Shown: positions 1 to 6,970 of the stretch, in pieces
Position numbering within the stretch: the first letter of the stretch is position 1
Layout: every line of letters begins with the position of its first letter
DNA from: Thiodiazotropha sp040506705
GTDB taxonomy: Bacteria > Pseudomonadota > Gammaproteobacteria > Chromatiales > Chromatiaceae
Assembly (NCBI GenBank): GCA_040506705.1
Contig: JBEVWG010000002.1
Coordinates: forward strand, 124,001 to 188,000
Direction: 5' to 3'
Length of the DNA: 64,000 bases
Program-made: the position numbers and the translations under genes
The notes under the pieces: generated by a model
What the model saw: the letters and a program-made list of their open reading frames with translations, nothing else
Database searches by the model: none
Told to the model about the DNA's origin: nothing

Positions 1-61
1 CTTCATAGTTTGCAGATCTAAAATCTCTCACCTTAAACTCATTGGAAAAAGGTTAGGGATC

Positions 62-2359
62 ATGGCAACTACTCACAATCTGGGACTCCCCCGCATCGGC
101 GACAAGCGACAACTCAAATTCAGCCTGGAGGCCTACTGGAAAGGGGATATTGGCGCTGATGAGCTAGCATCCACTGCCCAGCAGATCCGCGCAGAAAACC
201 AGCGGCTACAAAAACAGCTGCACTGGCGTAGTGTCGGGGACTTCTCGCTCTATGACCACATCCTCGATACCAGCGTTATGCTGGGAAATCTGCCTCCCCG
301 ATTCAGGCAGGAGGAGTCACTCACCCCACTGGATTGCTACTTCCAGGCAGCCAGAGGTCGCTCCACAGATGAGAGCACCCCCCTGTCAGCAGTTGAAATG
401 ACCAAATGGTTCGATACCAACTACCACTATCTGGTACCCGAATTCAGTCGAGAAACTCGTTTCGAACTGAATAGCGACAATCTATTGCAGCAGATCAAAG
501 AGGCGGAAGGGAGCAACATCAAACCGGTTATTATCGGCCCAGTAACCTATCTGTGGCTTGGTAAATCAAAAGATGGCAGTGATCCTCTCGACCTGCTGGA
601 GCAGATTATGCCTGTTTATGAACAACTCCTGACACAGTTGTCGCAAGCAGGTGTCGAATGGCTTCAGATCGATGAACCTATCCTGGTGACCGAACTAAAC
701 CAAGCCTGGCGACATGCTCTAAGAAAAAGCTATTATCGACTACAGAGCCAACCAATAAAACTGCTGTTGGCCACCTACTTCGGTAGTCTGAAAGAGAACC
801 TGCAACTGGCCTGTGAACTTCCTGTCGCTGGTCTGCATATCGATACCACCAGGGCCGGGGAAGAGGTTGAAAAGGTCATCGACTGGCTACCAAAACATAA
901 GATAGTCTCACTGGGGATAATCGACGGCCGCAACATATGGAAGAGCAATCTCAACGCGTTGCTTGATTGGCTGGAACCTATACATCAACGTCTCTCTGAG
1001 AGACTCTGGCTGGCACCCTCCTGTTCATTGCTACACGTACCTGTAGATCTCGACAGCGAAACAGATCTTGATGCCGGGATAAAATCCTGGTTGAGTTTTG
1101 CCGTGCAGAAACTGTTTGAGCTGGAGGTTCTCGCAACTGCACTCAACGAAGGACGGGAAGCCGTTGCTCATACTCTTGATGACAATATCAAAACCCTAAA
1201 GGCACGGGCCAGCTCACAGCAGGTCTTCCACCCTGAAGTACACCAGAGAGTCGCTCAAATTACTGATGTGATGGGCCAGCGTCACCATGAGTTTGCCATT
1301 CGGCAACAAAAGCAGAAACAGAGACTCAATCTACCCATCTTTCCAACCACCACCATCGGCTCGTTTCCTCAGACGAAGGAGATTCGTCAGCTCAGGCAAG
1401 ATTTCAGGGTGGGCAAACTATCCCAGGATAAATATCGTGCCGTGATGGAGCAGGAGATCGCCCACTGCATACGACAACAGGAGAATATAGGTCTGGATGT
1501 ATTGGTCCATGGCGAGGCAGAACGCAACGACATGGTGGAATATTTTGCAGAATTTCTATCAGGCTTTGCCTTCACCAGGTTTGGCTGGGTTCAATCCTAT
1601 GGATCACGCTGCGTGAAACCACCGATTATCTTCGGAGATGTGAAACGACTTGGAGATATCACACTAAACTGGATAGGATTCGCACAATCTCTGACCGATA
1701 AACCTGTGAAAGGAATGTTAACTGGCCCGGTCACTATATTGAACTGGTCCTTCGTACGAGACGACCAGCCCCTTGCCGTTACCTGCAACCAGATAGCTCT
1801 TGCACTGCGAGATGAAGTTTTGTCTTTGGAAGAGGCGGGAGTCGGGATTATACAGATCGATGAAGCAGCATTCAGAGAAGGGCTTCCTCTTAGACAAAGT
1901 GAATGGCAGGGATACCTTGACTGGTCGTTAAAAGCCTTCCGCTTAACCGCAAATGGCGTCAAAGATGAGACACAGATTCATACTCATATGTGTTATTCCG
2001 AGTTTAATGACATCATCGAATCCATTGCAGAAATGGACGCGGATGTAATCACTATTGAAACGTCACGCTCTGATATGGAACTTCTGGAAGTCTTTGAAAC
2101 CTATGAATACCCAAACGAAATAGGGCCAGGCGTCTACGACATACACAGCCCAAACATTCCCAGCACAGAAAGCATTCTCAAATTGATGCGGCTGGCACAG
2201 CAACAGATACCTGCAGAAAGAGTTTGGATAAACCCTGATTGCGGTCTGAAAACCCGTCAATGGCAGGAAGTTATCCCAGCCCTGGAAAACATGCAGCAAG
2301 CCGCGCGAATCTTACGTGAAGAGTTTACTGTAGGAGACAGACAGGTCTTGGCTAAGTAA
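62..2359 (+). CDS. metE: Cobalamin-independent methionine synthase
   Basis: Cytosolic zinc enzyme that transfers the methyl group of 5-methyltetrahydropteroyl-polyglutamate to homocysteine, the last step of methionine synthesis. The 765-aa product is close to the usual ~755 aa and has the two-barrel layout: an N-terminal MetE half, then a catalytic C-terminal half starting near residue 430 (FPTTTIGSFPQT). The zinc ligands of the family are visible in the C-terminal half: THMCYSEF supplies His and Cys, and NPDCGLK supplies the last Cys. The start is the ATG after an AGGG-like ribosome site. Only 61 bases of upstream sequence are in the window, so any riboswitch or MetR site lies outside it. 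No partner gene follows. Confidence 0.97.
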   Translation: MATTHNLGLPRIGDKRQLKFSLEAYWKGDIGADELASTAQQIRAENQRLQKQLHWRSVGDFSLYDHILDTSVMLGNLPPRFRQEESLTPLDCYFQAARGRSTDESTPLSAVEMTKWFDTNYHYLVPEFSRETRFELNSDNLLQQIKEAEGSNIKPVIIGPVTYLWLGKSKDGSDPLDLLEQIMPVYEQLLTQLSQAGVEWLQIDEPILVTELNQAWRHALRKSYYRLQSQPIKLLLATYFGSLKENLQLACELPVAGLHIDTTRAGEEVEKVIDWLPKHKIVSLGIIDGRNIWKSNLNALLDWLEPIHQRLSERLWLAPSCSLLHVPVDLDSETDLDAGIKSWLSFAVQKLFELEVLATALNEGREAVAHTLDDNIKTLKARASSQQVFHPEVHQRVAQITDVMGQRHHEFAIRQQKQKQRLNLPIFPTTTIGSFPQTKEIRQLRQDFRVGKLSQDKYRAVMEQEIAHCIRQQENIGLDVLVHGEAERNDMVEYFAEFLSGFAFTRFGWVQSYGSRCVKPPIIFGDVKRLGDITLNWIGFAQSLTDKPVKGMLTGPVTILNWSFVRDDQPLAVTCNQIALALRDEVLSLEEAGVGIIQIDEAAFREGLPLRQSEWQGYLDWSLKAFRLTANGVKDETQIHTHMCYSEFNDIIESIAEMDADVITIETSRSDMELLEVFETYEYPNEIGPGVYDIHSPNIPSTESILKLMRLAQQQIPAERVWINPDCGLKTRQWQEVIPALENMQQAARILREEFTVGDRQVLAK

Positions 2360-2778
2360 AAACACTATTTTTGTAGCAACTCTTTGCTGTAGGCTCAGTT
2401 CACAGTAATTTCTCAATAAATGATAAAAAAGCACTACACCGTAGGAAAAGGGCTGAAAAATATCATCAAATGTTTGATGTACACCCTCTCCCGTCAAGGG
2501 AGGGGGTATAGTTATATCCCATAGAAAATAGATACGTGCACTGATGACCCTACCAGTGAGAGATCTTTGCGGAGATTTCGGATGCTCGAGCGTAGAGATA
2601 CATGATTAATGAAAGTGGACACCTTTAGTTAGTTTCAACAATGACCCCAACCGGCCAATAGCGAAAGTTCATTTAGGAAGAAATCAGTATTGAACTCACC
2701 TGATAGCAGACATCTTGAATAAGCTTAGATGAGCATCAATCGGTCAATCAAAGATGGGCCGATCGAGAGGATGGCCAG
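2360..2778. other. Gene-free spacer between metE and the integron integrase
   Basis: No convincing gene. It holds a short perfect inverted repeat CATCAAAtgTTTGATG (2464-2479), the hairpin listed separately, and then sequence without recognisable structure. A stretch near 2612 (GTGGACACC) superficially recalls the end of an IS3-type element, but no transposase remnant or matching second end is present. Confidence 0.5.
2483..2507 (+). terminator. Hairpin downstream of metE, possible terminator
   Basis: ACCCTCTCCC and GGGAGGGGGT pair over 10 positions (one T-G wobble) around a 5-base loop, about 120 bases after the metE stop. The following bases are only moderately T-rich, so Rho-independent termination is plausible but not certain. 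Confidence 0.4.
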
Positions 2779-3789
2779 TTATCGAAGACCCTTTATCTGA
2801 TCAAGCGGACTGCTCACATTTTTATGATCAAGTGTAACGTGCGTATAAATCATAGTGGTTTCAACGTTATTGTGCCCAAGAAGTGTCTGAATTGTTCTGA
2901 TATCCGTACCAGCTGCCAACAAGTGACTGGCAAAACTGTGTCTGAGCGTATGTGGGCCTACATGCTTGTAGACCTTTGCTTGGTTGACGGCACGTTTAAA
3001 GGCCCTTCTGAGCGTACTCGGAGACGCATGCCAACGTGCCATATAACCGGTATCAAGCCAGGGACGAACCAGTGTGGAGGGGAAGACATACTGCCAGCCC
3101 AGTGATTTTGAGGCCGATGGATATTTTTTGTACAAAGCATTTGGCATCGGGACATAGCCATTCCCGCAGAGCAGATCAGATTGGTGTAATTGCGCAACCT
3201 TGATTAGATGTCTTCGGAGATCCGGAATCAGCGCTTCAGGCAGAACTGTTGCCCTATCCTTGTTACCCTTAGCTGCGCGCACCGTAATTGAGCGAAGGTC
3301 GAAATCGATATCTTTGTTACGCAAAGTCATACACTCATTGATTCTCATTCCAGATCCGTATATCAGTTCAGCCATCAGCCGAGTCGTCCCGCACATCCGA
3401 GAAAAGGTGGCTTCCACCTCTTGTTTCGACATGACAACAGGTATGGATTTGTAGTGCTTGGTACGCCTCAGGTTATCCAGATCCGGTAAATCTTTATTCA
3501 AAACAACGCGATACAGAAAGACGATGGCATTCAGGGCGCCAGACTGAGTGCTGGCTGAGACGCGGCGTTTAGTTGCCAGGTGATTGAGGTAGGCTTCTAT
3601 TTCCTTCTGCCCCATCTCTTTTGGATGGCGTTTGTCATTAAAATTATGAACTGACGGATCCAATAGACGTAGGTCTTCTCCTTTTTTGGGACTGAAATGC
3701 TTTTGGCGACAGGCGGTTCGGACCCGTTCTAGTAGGCGTGACTGGCGCTGTTCAGTGGAATTACCCCATGACTTTCCTCCAAAATACAC
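2779..3789 (-). CDS. intI: Integron integrase, with two compensating frameshifts in the N-terminal domain
   Basis: Tyrosine recombinase that would catalyse attI x attC cassette insertion. Catalytic boxes are visible: Arg in GSGMRINECM, then HTLRHSFASHLL, LLGHNNVETT and the Tyr in MIYTHV. The integron-specific patch follows the Arg box (ALYKKYPSASKSLGWQYVFP), which separates it from XerC/D and phage integrases. Residues about 37-50 read GEDLRLLDPSVHNF, unlike the family. The next frame in the same DNA reads EKTYVYWIRQFII, the expected core-binding-domain helix. The two shifts fall in a run of six T (3682-3687, plus strand) and a run of four A (3640-3643). The 336-aa ORF stays open, but the DNA-binding domain is probably damaged, or the shifts are sequencing errors. 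It is divergent from the cassettes, as is usual. Confidence 0.9.
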   Translation of the reverse strand: MYFGGKSWGNSTEQRQSRLLERVRTACRQKHFSPKKGEDLRLLDPSVHNFNDKRHPKEMGQKEIEAYLNHLATKRRVSASTQSGALNAIVFLYRVVLNKDLPDLDNLRRTKHYKSIPVVMSKQEVEATFSRMCGTTRLMAELIYGSGMRINECMTLRNKDIDFDLRSITVRAAKGNKDRATVLPEALIPDLRRHLIKVAQLHQSDLLCGNGYVPMPNALYKKYPSASKSLGWQYVFPSTLVRPWLDTGYMARWHASPSTLRRAFKRAVNQAKVYKHVGPHTLRHSFASHLLAAGTDIRTIQTLLGHNNVETTMIYTHVTLDHKNVSSPLDQIKGLR

Positions 3790-3865
3790 AGTTTGCCTCT
3801 GTCACGACTTTCTGAAACTACATAACGAGACAACGAGATGCTAACTTATAGATTTTGCGTCTAAT

Positions 3866-3894
3866 TTGGTGTTATATAGATGTCTTGCTATAAA
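3866..3894 (+). promoter_or_regulatory. Candidate cassette promoter Pc
   Basis: TTGGTG (3866-3871), a 17-base spacer and TATAAA (3889-3894) give a good sigma-70 geometry: the -10 matches 5/6 and the -35 matches 3/6. It lies between the divergent integrase and the first cassette and points into the array, where integron Pc promoters normally sit. Transcription would begin near 3901, inside the attI hairpin. Confidence 0.55.
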
Positions 3895-3936
3895 ATAGTA
3901 ACGAGACAAGAGGTCTCTTTAACGTAACTGTTAGAG
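3892..3936 (+). other. attI recombination site (hairpin repeat copy 1)
   Basis: This is the junction between the integrase side and the first cassette. It ends in the core GTTAGAG (3930-3936), with the crossover expected after G3930. The core is perfectly complementary, over 8 bases, to the inverse core CCTCTAAC at the far end of cassette 1, which fixes the cassette boundary. Upstream is an imperfect hairpin (TAACGAGAC...GTCTCTTTA). Further TAACGAGAC/ACGAGA direct repeats lie at 3823-3838 and could be the attI accessory integrase sites. Confidence 0.65.
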
Positions 3937-3942
3937 GAAAAA

Positions 3943-4548
3943 ATGTTTGAATCACTAAACATTCTTCTAAATCGAAAAGAACAGAGATTTATCTGTGTAA
4001 AGGGTTGGCCTGATCCAAGCCCATCTGAACATGTTATAAAAATTGAGCATCAAGTAGACTCACCTCTTAGCTATGAAAAACTAGAACAACTAAAAGAACA
4101 GTTAGATGAGCTTCCAGAACTGATATCATTCTATTCTAGGTTTGGTTCCTTGCGTCTATACTCTCAAATTGATACTGATGAGTCGGCTTATTATATTGCT
4201 GACCCAGATGAATGGGACGAGCTCAAGGAATATTTTAATGACTGGATTGAAGATGAAGAAGAGGAGCTTCTTCCTGGTTGGATAACTGATTTTATCGTAA
4301 TCGGAGAAATACCAAAATCTGGTAATTATTTTATTGTACCACTCACCGGAAAAAGTTTAGGGCATGTATATGAGTTTGAACATGATGGCTTTGAATTTGT
4401 AGAGCGTGGCGCAACCTTCGCAGACTTCATTGAAAAGCTTACCGTTGTAAATGATGAGTTACTTGAAAACATACTGACTCATACACGGTATCAAGATGAA
4501 AGACCCGGCTCTCAATGGATAGTTAAAAAGTATAGATTCGGGTCGTGA
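3943..4548 (+). CDS. Cassette 1: SMI1/KNR4 (SUKH)-like protein
   Basis: A 201-aa acidic cytosolic protein. The pattern ELPELISFYSRFGSLRLY early on, and FIVPLTGKSLGHVYEFEHDG with a closing FADFIEKL, resembles SUKH-superfamily proteins, many of which are immunity proteins against contact-dependent or polymorphic toxins. That assignment is by eye and moderate. No toxin gene is adjacent. The gene starts 13 bases after the attI crossover, is AT-rich relative to the chromosome, and ends six bases before the first inverse core of its attC: typical cassette architecture. It is probably driven by the Pc candidate. Confidence 0.75.
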   Translation: MFESLNILLNRKEQRFICVKGWPDPSPSEHVIKIEHQVDSPLSYEKLEQLKEQLDELPELISFYSRFGSLRLYSQIDTDESAYYIADPDEWDELKEYFNDWIEDEEEELLPGWITDFIVIGEIPKSGNYFIVPLTGKSLGHVYEFEHDGFEFVERGATFADFIEKLTVVNDELLENILTHTRYQDERPGSQWIVKKYRFGS

Positions 4549-4553
4549 TAACC

Positions 4554-4657
4554 CCTCTAACAATTACATGCACCGGAAACAGCAAAATTGGCACGTCATT
4601 TTGCTGTCGCAAAAGCCTTACCAATTTTACTGCTCCGCTGATGCAGGCCGTTAGATG
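4554..4657 (+). other. attC site of cassette 1
   Basis: A ~104-base attC. Inverse core CCTCTAAC is at 4554-4561 and core GTTAGATG at 4650-4657. The internal arms GCAAAATTGG and CCAATTTT are complementary, as expected for a folded attC. The inverse core matches the cassette's own first core (3930-3937) in reverse complement over 8/8 bases. Confidence 0.85.
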
Positions 4658-4665
4658 TCACCAAT

Positions 4666-5055
4666 ATGGATAGTGCAGTCATAAAATCATGTAGCACATC
4701 AGCCACACTTACATTTAGCGAGCGTGACGGTGATTATTTCTCGGTTACCTATGAAAGCCCATCAGTTAAGCTCAAGAAAAGAGTTTGGGGATACACTGAC
4801 TGTAAATTCCTAGTTAATCTATTTGAGTTCATCGCTAAAGAGTGGAAAGGCTGGGATGGTGTTCAAGAATGGGCTTCGATTGAGGGTGAGCTTAGTATAT
4901 CTGCCACATGCGATAATTTGGGGCATATCATGCTTGCAATTACTATCAGAGAATATGACAGCCCAGAGGTTTGGAACTCACAGGTAAGTTTAGGTATTGA
5001 TTCTGGGCAAACCGAAAATATTGCAAAAAAGGTGAGGCAATTCTGTGCAAGCTAA
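4666..5055 (+). CDS. Cassette 2: DUF6228-like protein
   Basis: A 129-aa protein without signal peptide or membrane segment. The central KEWKGWDGVQEWASIEGELS followed by SATCDNLGHIMLAITI resembles the DUF6228 family, whose function is not established (its members often occur in immunity-like contexts). It begins nine bases after the attC core of cassette 1 and ends just before its own short attC. No clear ribosome site is visible, so it may depend on read-through from upstream. Confidence 0.75.
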   Translation: MDSAVIKSCSTSATLTFSERDGDYFSVTYESPSVKLKKRVWGYTDCKFLVNLFEFIAKEWKGWDGVQEWASIEGELSISATCDNLGHIMLAITIREYDSPEVWNSQVSLGIDSGQTENIAKKVRQFCAS

Positions 5056-5057
5056 AA

Positions 5058-5114
5058 CTTCTAACAAGACAAAGTGCGTGGACTTGGTAAAGCTGGTGTT
5101 TGAGACGTTAGCAG
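5058..5114 (+). other. attC site of cassette 2 (short)
   Basis: A ~57-base site. Inverse core CTTCTAAC is at 5058-5065 and core GTTAGCAG at 5107-5114. The inverse core matches the reverse complement of cassette 2's own start (GTTAGATG) at 7/8 positions. It is much shorter than its neighbours but has the expected bounds. Confidence 0.7.
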
Positions 5115-5129
5115 AAAGATAAATATCAA

Positions 5130-5585
5130 ATGAAAGTCGGATGGAAAACAAGAATATATTTTTATACATACAAGTATGTTACAGGGCCTCTTTTAGATAA
5201 TATTGTTAACCTTTTTCAAGGTTTTTTTATATTACTGGATAAGGCAACTGGAAACGAAGTCCCACCAATAAGTGATACGGAAGCTTTACGAGAATATAGA
5301 AATCGAACAAATCTATTGGTGAATAATGTACCAACAGAATTTCAAGCGCTTCTTCCATTGGCAATAAAATGGGGAATTGGTGATGATGCAATTCGAGGAG
5401 AAGTAACTGAAGCGGCAACTGAAATTGAAAAACTTGAACTTGCATCATCACTATCTGGAAAGCTCGGCGCCATCGACAAATGGATAGACAGTTTTCCGGA
5501 AGACTTGATGTCGGATGAAGCGGCAGCATTTATGTTTATGATAGAAGCTGTTGAAGAGCTAGGATTAGACATTGAATATGAGTAA
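5130..5585 (+). CDS. Cassette 3: unrecognised 151-aa protein
   Basis: I do not recognise the family. The N-terminus has a hydrophobic stretch (LLDNIVNLFQGFFILL, ~21-36). The rest is helical and acidic and ends in a Glu/Asp-rich helix (EAVEELGLDIEYE). It follows the attC of cassette 2 directly and is AT-rich. No inverse core complementary to its own start (expected CTGCTAAC) follows it. Instead the attI-like hairpin copy 2 comes next. CTGC (5595-5598) and TAAC (5609-5612) are separated by ten A-rich bases, possibly a disrupted inverse core. Confidence 0.7.
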   Translation: MKVGWKTRIYFYTYKYVTGPLLDNIVNLFQGFFILLDKATGNEVPPISDTEALREYRNRTNLLVNNVPTEFQALLPLAIKWGIGDDAIRGEVTEAATEIEKLELASSLSGKLGAIDKWIDSFPEDLMSDEAAAFMFMIEAVEELGLDIEYE

Positions 5586-5601
5586 CCTAAATGACTGCAA
5601 A

Positions 5602-5646
5602 AAAATAGTAACGAGACATGGGGTCTCGTTAACGTAACTGTTAAGT
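5602..5646 (+). repeat. attI-like hairpin repeat, copy 2
   Basis: Differs from copy 1 at only a few positions: AATAGTAACGAGAC, a 4-base loop region, GTCTCGTTAACGTAACT, then core GTTAAGT (5640-5646). Its hairpin arms TAACGAGAC/GTCTCGTTA are perfect over nine bases. The core is complementary to the inverse core of cassette 4 (CACTTAAC, 6100-6107), so a genuine cassette boundary ends this repeat, just as at attI. Confidence 0.75.
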
Positions 5647-5650
5647 GTCT

Positions 5651-6106
5651 ATGTGGAAAACGATCTGGGAATGTTTTAGCGTACCAGTAAAAGCTATTAA
5701 AACCGGGGAATACATGAGGTATCCGGTTAGTCGAAACCCTTTGTCTTGGATTGGGATGTGGGGGTATGGACTACTATTGATCCCGTTTACAATATTTGTT
5801 TACCCGTTTTATTTAGCTCTTCTCTGGATTGGGTTTGCGAATTATGGCCGCAGAGGAAATTATGCAAAAATATCGAACGGCGGGATTAGAGTAGAGAATA
5901 AGAAGGGCGAATACATTTCCTTTTACAAATGGGGTCAAATTTCAGAAGTTACATTAGAGTTTGAACCGCCATGTTTTTATCCCGGCTTAAGATTGCTCAG
6001 TGGAGAAATTGTACATTTGCATTGTGCAAATGCAGATGATATTTCTAGTCAATGCAAGAGCAAAGGGATTAAAGTTTATGATAAGAGTTCCACGAGCAAC
6101 ACTTAA
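5651..6106 (+). CDS. Cassette 4: small membrane protein, unrecognised
   Basis: About 151 aa from the ATG at 5651. An in-frame GTG at 5645 lies inside the recombination core and is a less likely start. Two adjacent hydrophobic stretches around residues 30-62 (IGMWGYGLLLIPFTIFVYPF, then LALLWIGFANY) suggest a membrane hairpin. It is followed by a cytosolic or periplasmic beta-rich domain resembling PH-like domains of small membrane proteins. The family is not recognised. The stop codon (6104-6106) lies inside the inverse core of its own attC, a tight cassette fit. Confidence 0.7.
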   Translation: MWKTIWECFSVPVKAIKTGEYMRYPVSRNPLSWIGMWGYGLLLIPFTIFVYPFYLALLWIGFANYGRRGNYAKISNGGIRVENKKGEYISFYKWGQISEVTLEFEPPCFYPGLRLLSGEIVHLHCANADDISSQCKSKGIKVYDKSSTSNT

Positions 6107-6196
6107 CTATTTTGTCCAGTTGACGTTTTGGTCTATGCTTCGTTTTTGGGTGGCTACTCCACTACAACCAAAACGCAACTGAATAAGGAGTTAATG
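6100..6196 (+). other. attC site of cassette 4
   Basis: A ~97-base attC with inverse core CACTTAAC (6100-6107) and core GTTAATG (6190-6196). The internal arms CAGTTG-A-CGTTTTGGT and ACCAAAACGCAACTG pair completely except for one unpaired A, the extrahelical base typical of folded attC sites. Confidence 0.88.
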
Positions 6197-6206
6197 TTCT
6201 TAAACT

Positions 6207-6635
6207 ATGAAAATCATCAAAGACGAGTTGAAGCTAAGAAAGCTATTTGGAGAACTATCCAATGGAGGAATGTCATCTTATAAAAATAGTGATCAGGCAC
6301 TCGTCTATGTATTTGAATCTAATGGCGGGCCATTTGAAGATGCTACTTTATACCTAAAATTTGTATTTACAGAATTCTTTCAAATGCCATTAGCCATAGA
6401 CTCCGTTAATGTCCAAGGCTATGCAATTGATGAGTTTCGATCTATTACCAAAGAAGAGTGTGAATCCTTTATACACAAAGAGATTACGAACCAAATGGAT
6501 TTTAGTAGTAACTACAAGTGCTTTAGGTTTTACGCTAACGGTGCTCCATCTCAGTACTATATATATAGTGCCTATATAGAGGGTTGGGTTAAGCCTGATA
6601 GCTGGAAACCCCCGCTAGGATATGAGCTATGGTAA
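6207..6635 (+). CDS. Cassette 5: unrecognised 142-aa protein
   Basis: Soluble, mixed alpha/beta protein rich in aromatic residues (FRFYANGAPSQYYIYSAYIE), without signal peptide. I do not recognise the family. It begins 17 bases after the attC crossover of cassette 4. No attC with an inverse core matching its own start (expected CATTAAC) follows. The third attI-like hairpin comes immediately after the stop, so its 3' recombination site is missing. Confidence 0.7.
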   Translation: MKIIKDELKLRKLFGELSNGGMSSYKNSDQALVYVFESNGGPFEDATLYLKFVFTEFFQMPLAIDSVNVQGYAIDEFRSITKEECESFIHKEITNQMDFSSNYKCFRFYANGAPSQYYIYSAYIEGWVKPDSWKPPLGYELW

Positions 6636-6642
6636 AACGTAC

Positions 6643-6686
6643 AAATAGTAACGAGACAAGGGGTCTCGTTAACGTAATTGTTAGAC
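6643..6686 (+). repeat. attI-like hairpin repeat, copy 3
   Basis: Nearly identical to copies 1 and 2 (AATAGTAACGAGAC...GTCTCGTTAACGTAATT), ending in core GTTAGAC (6680-6686), a perfect GTTRRRY. Hairpin arms of nine bases are intact. It leads into the decayed cassette 6. Confidence 0.75.
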
Positions 6687-6692
6687 ATTCAA

Positions 6693-6960
6693 ATGGACAG
6701 CGAGGCAGAAATAATAACTCTAATTGAACATACGTTTAATACTTACTCTCTAAACGATGGCATTTCTTTACGTGAAGCATAAGAAATAGATAGCCATGAG
6801 AGTAAGAATAATCTAAAGAAGGCGTGAATTTAACGAATAAAACGATTGGCGAAATATTCCATATAAAGACATCGAAAATATTCCTAGCATATTCTCTTTT
6901 TTAGATGCAAAAGGAACAATGTTCTACTTGCCTGCGTATATGATTCGCGGTTTCAAGTAA
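6693..6960 (+). pseudogene. Cassette 6: decayed DUF6714-like gene
   Basis: From the ATG at 6693 the reading frame gives MDSEAEIITLIEHTFNTYSL and continues to REA, then hits TAA at 6780. The same frame continues EIDSHESKNNLKK before another stop. A +1 shift then restores NDWRNIPYKDIENIPSIFSF and FYLPAYMIRGFK up to the TAA at 6958. The DWRxIP...FSFLDAKG...FYLPAYM pattern resembles the DUF6714 family (function unknown). Several stops plus a frameshift make it non-functional. No attC follows, so the integron array ends here. Confidence 0.75.
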
Positions 6961-6970
6961 TAACTGCATT

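Noticed and set aside
2600..2780. Possible IS3-type insertion-sequence end near GTGGACACC
   Set aside because: No transposase fragment, no matching terminal inverted repeat and no target duplication could be found.
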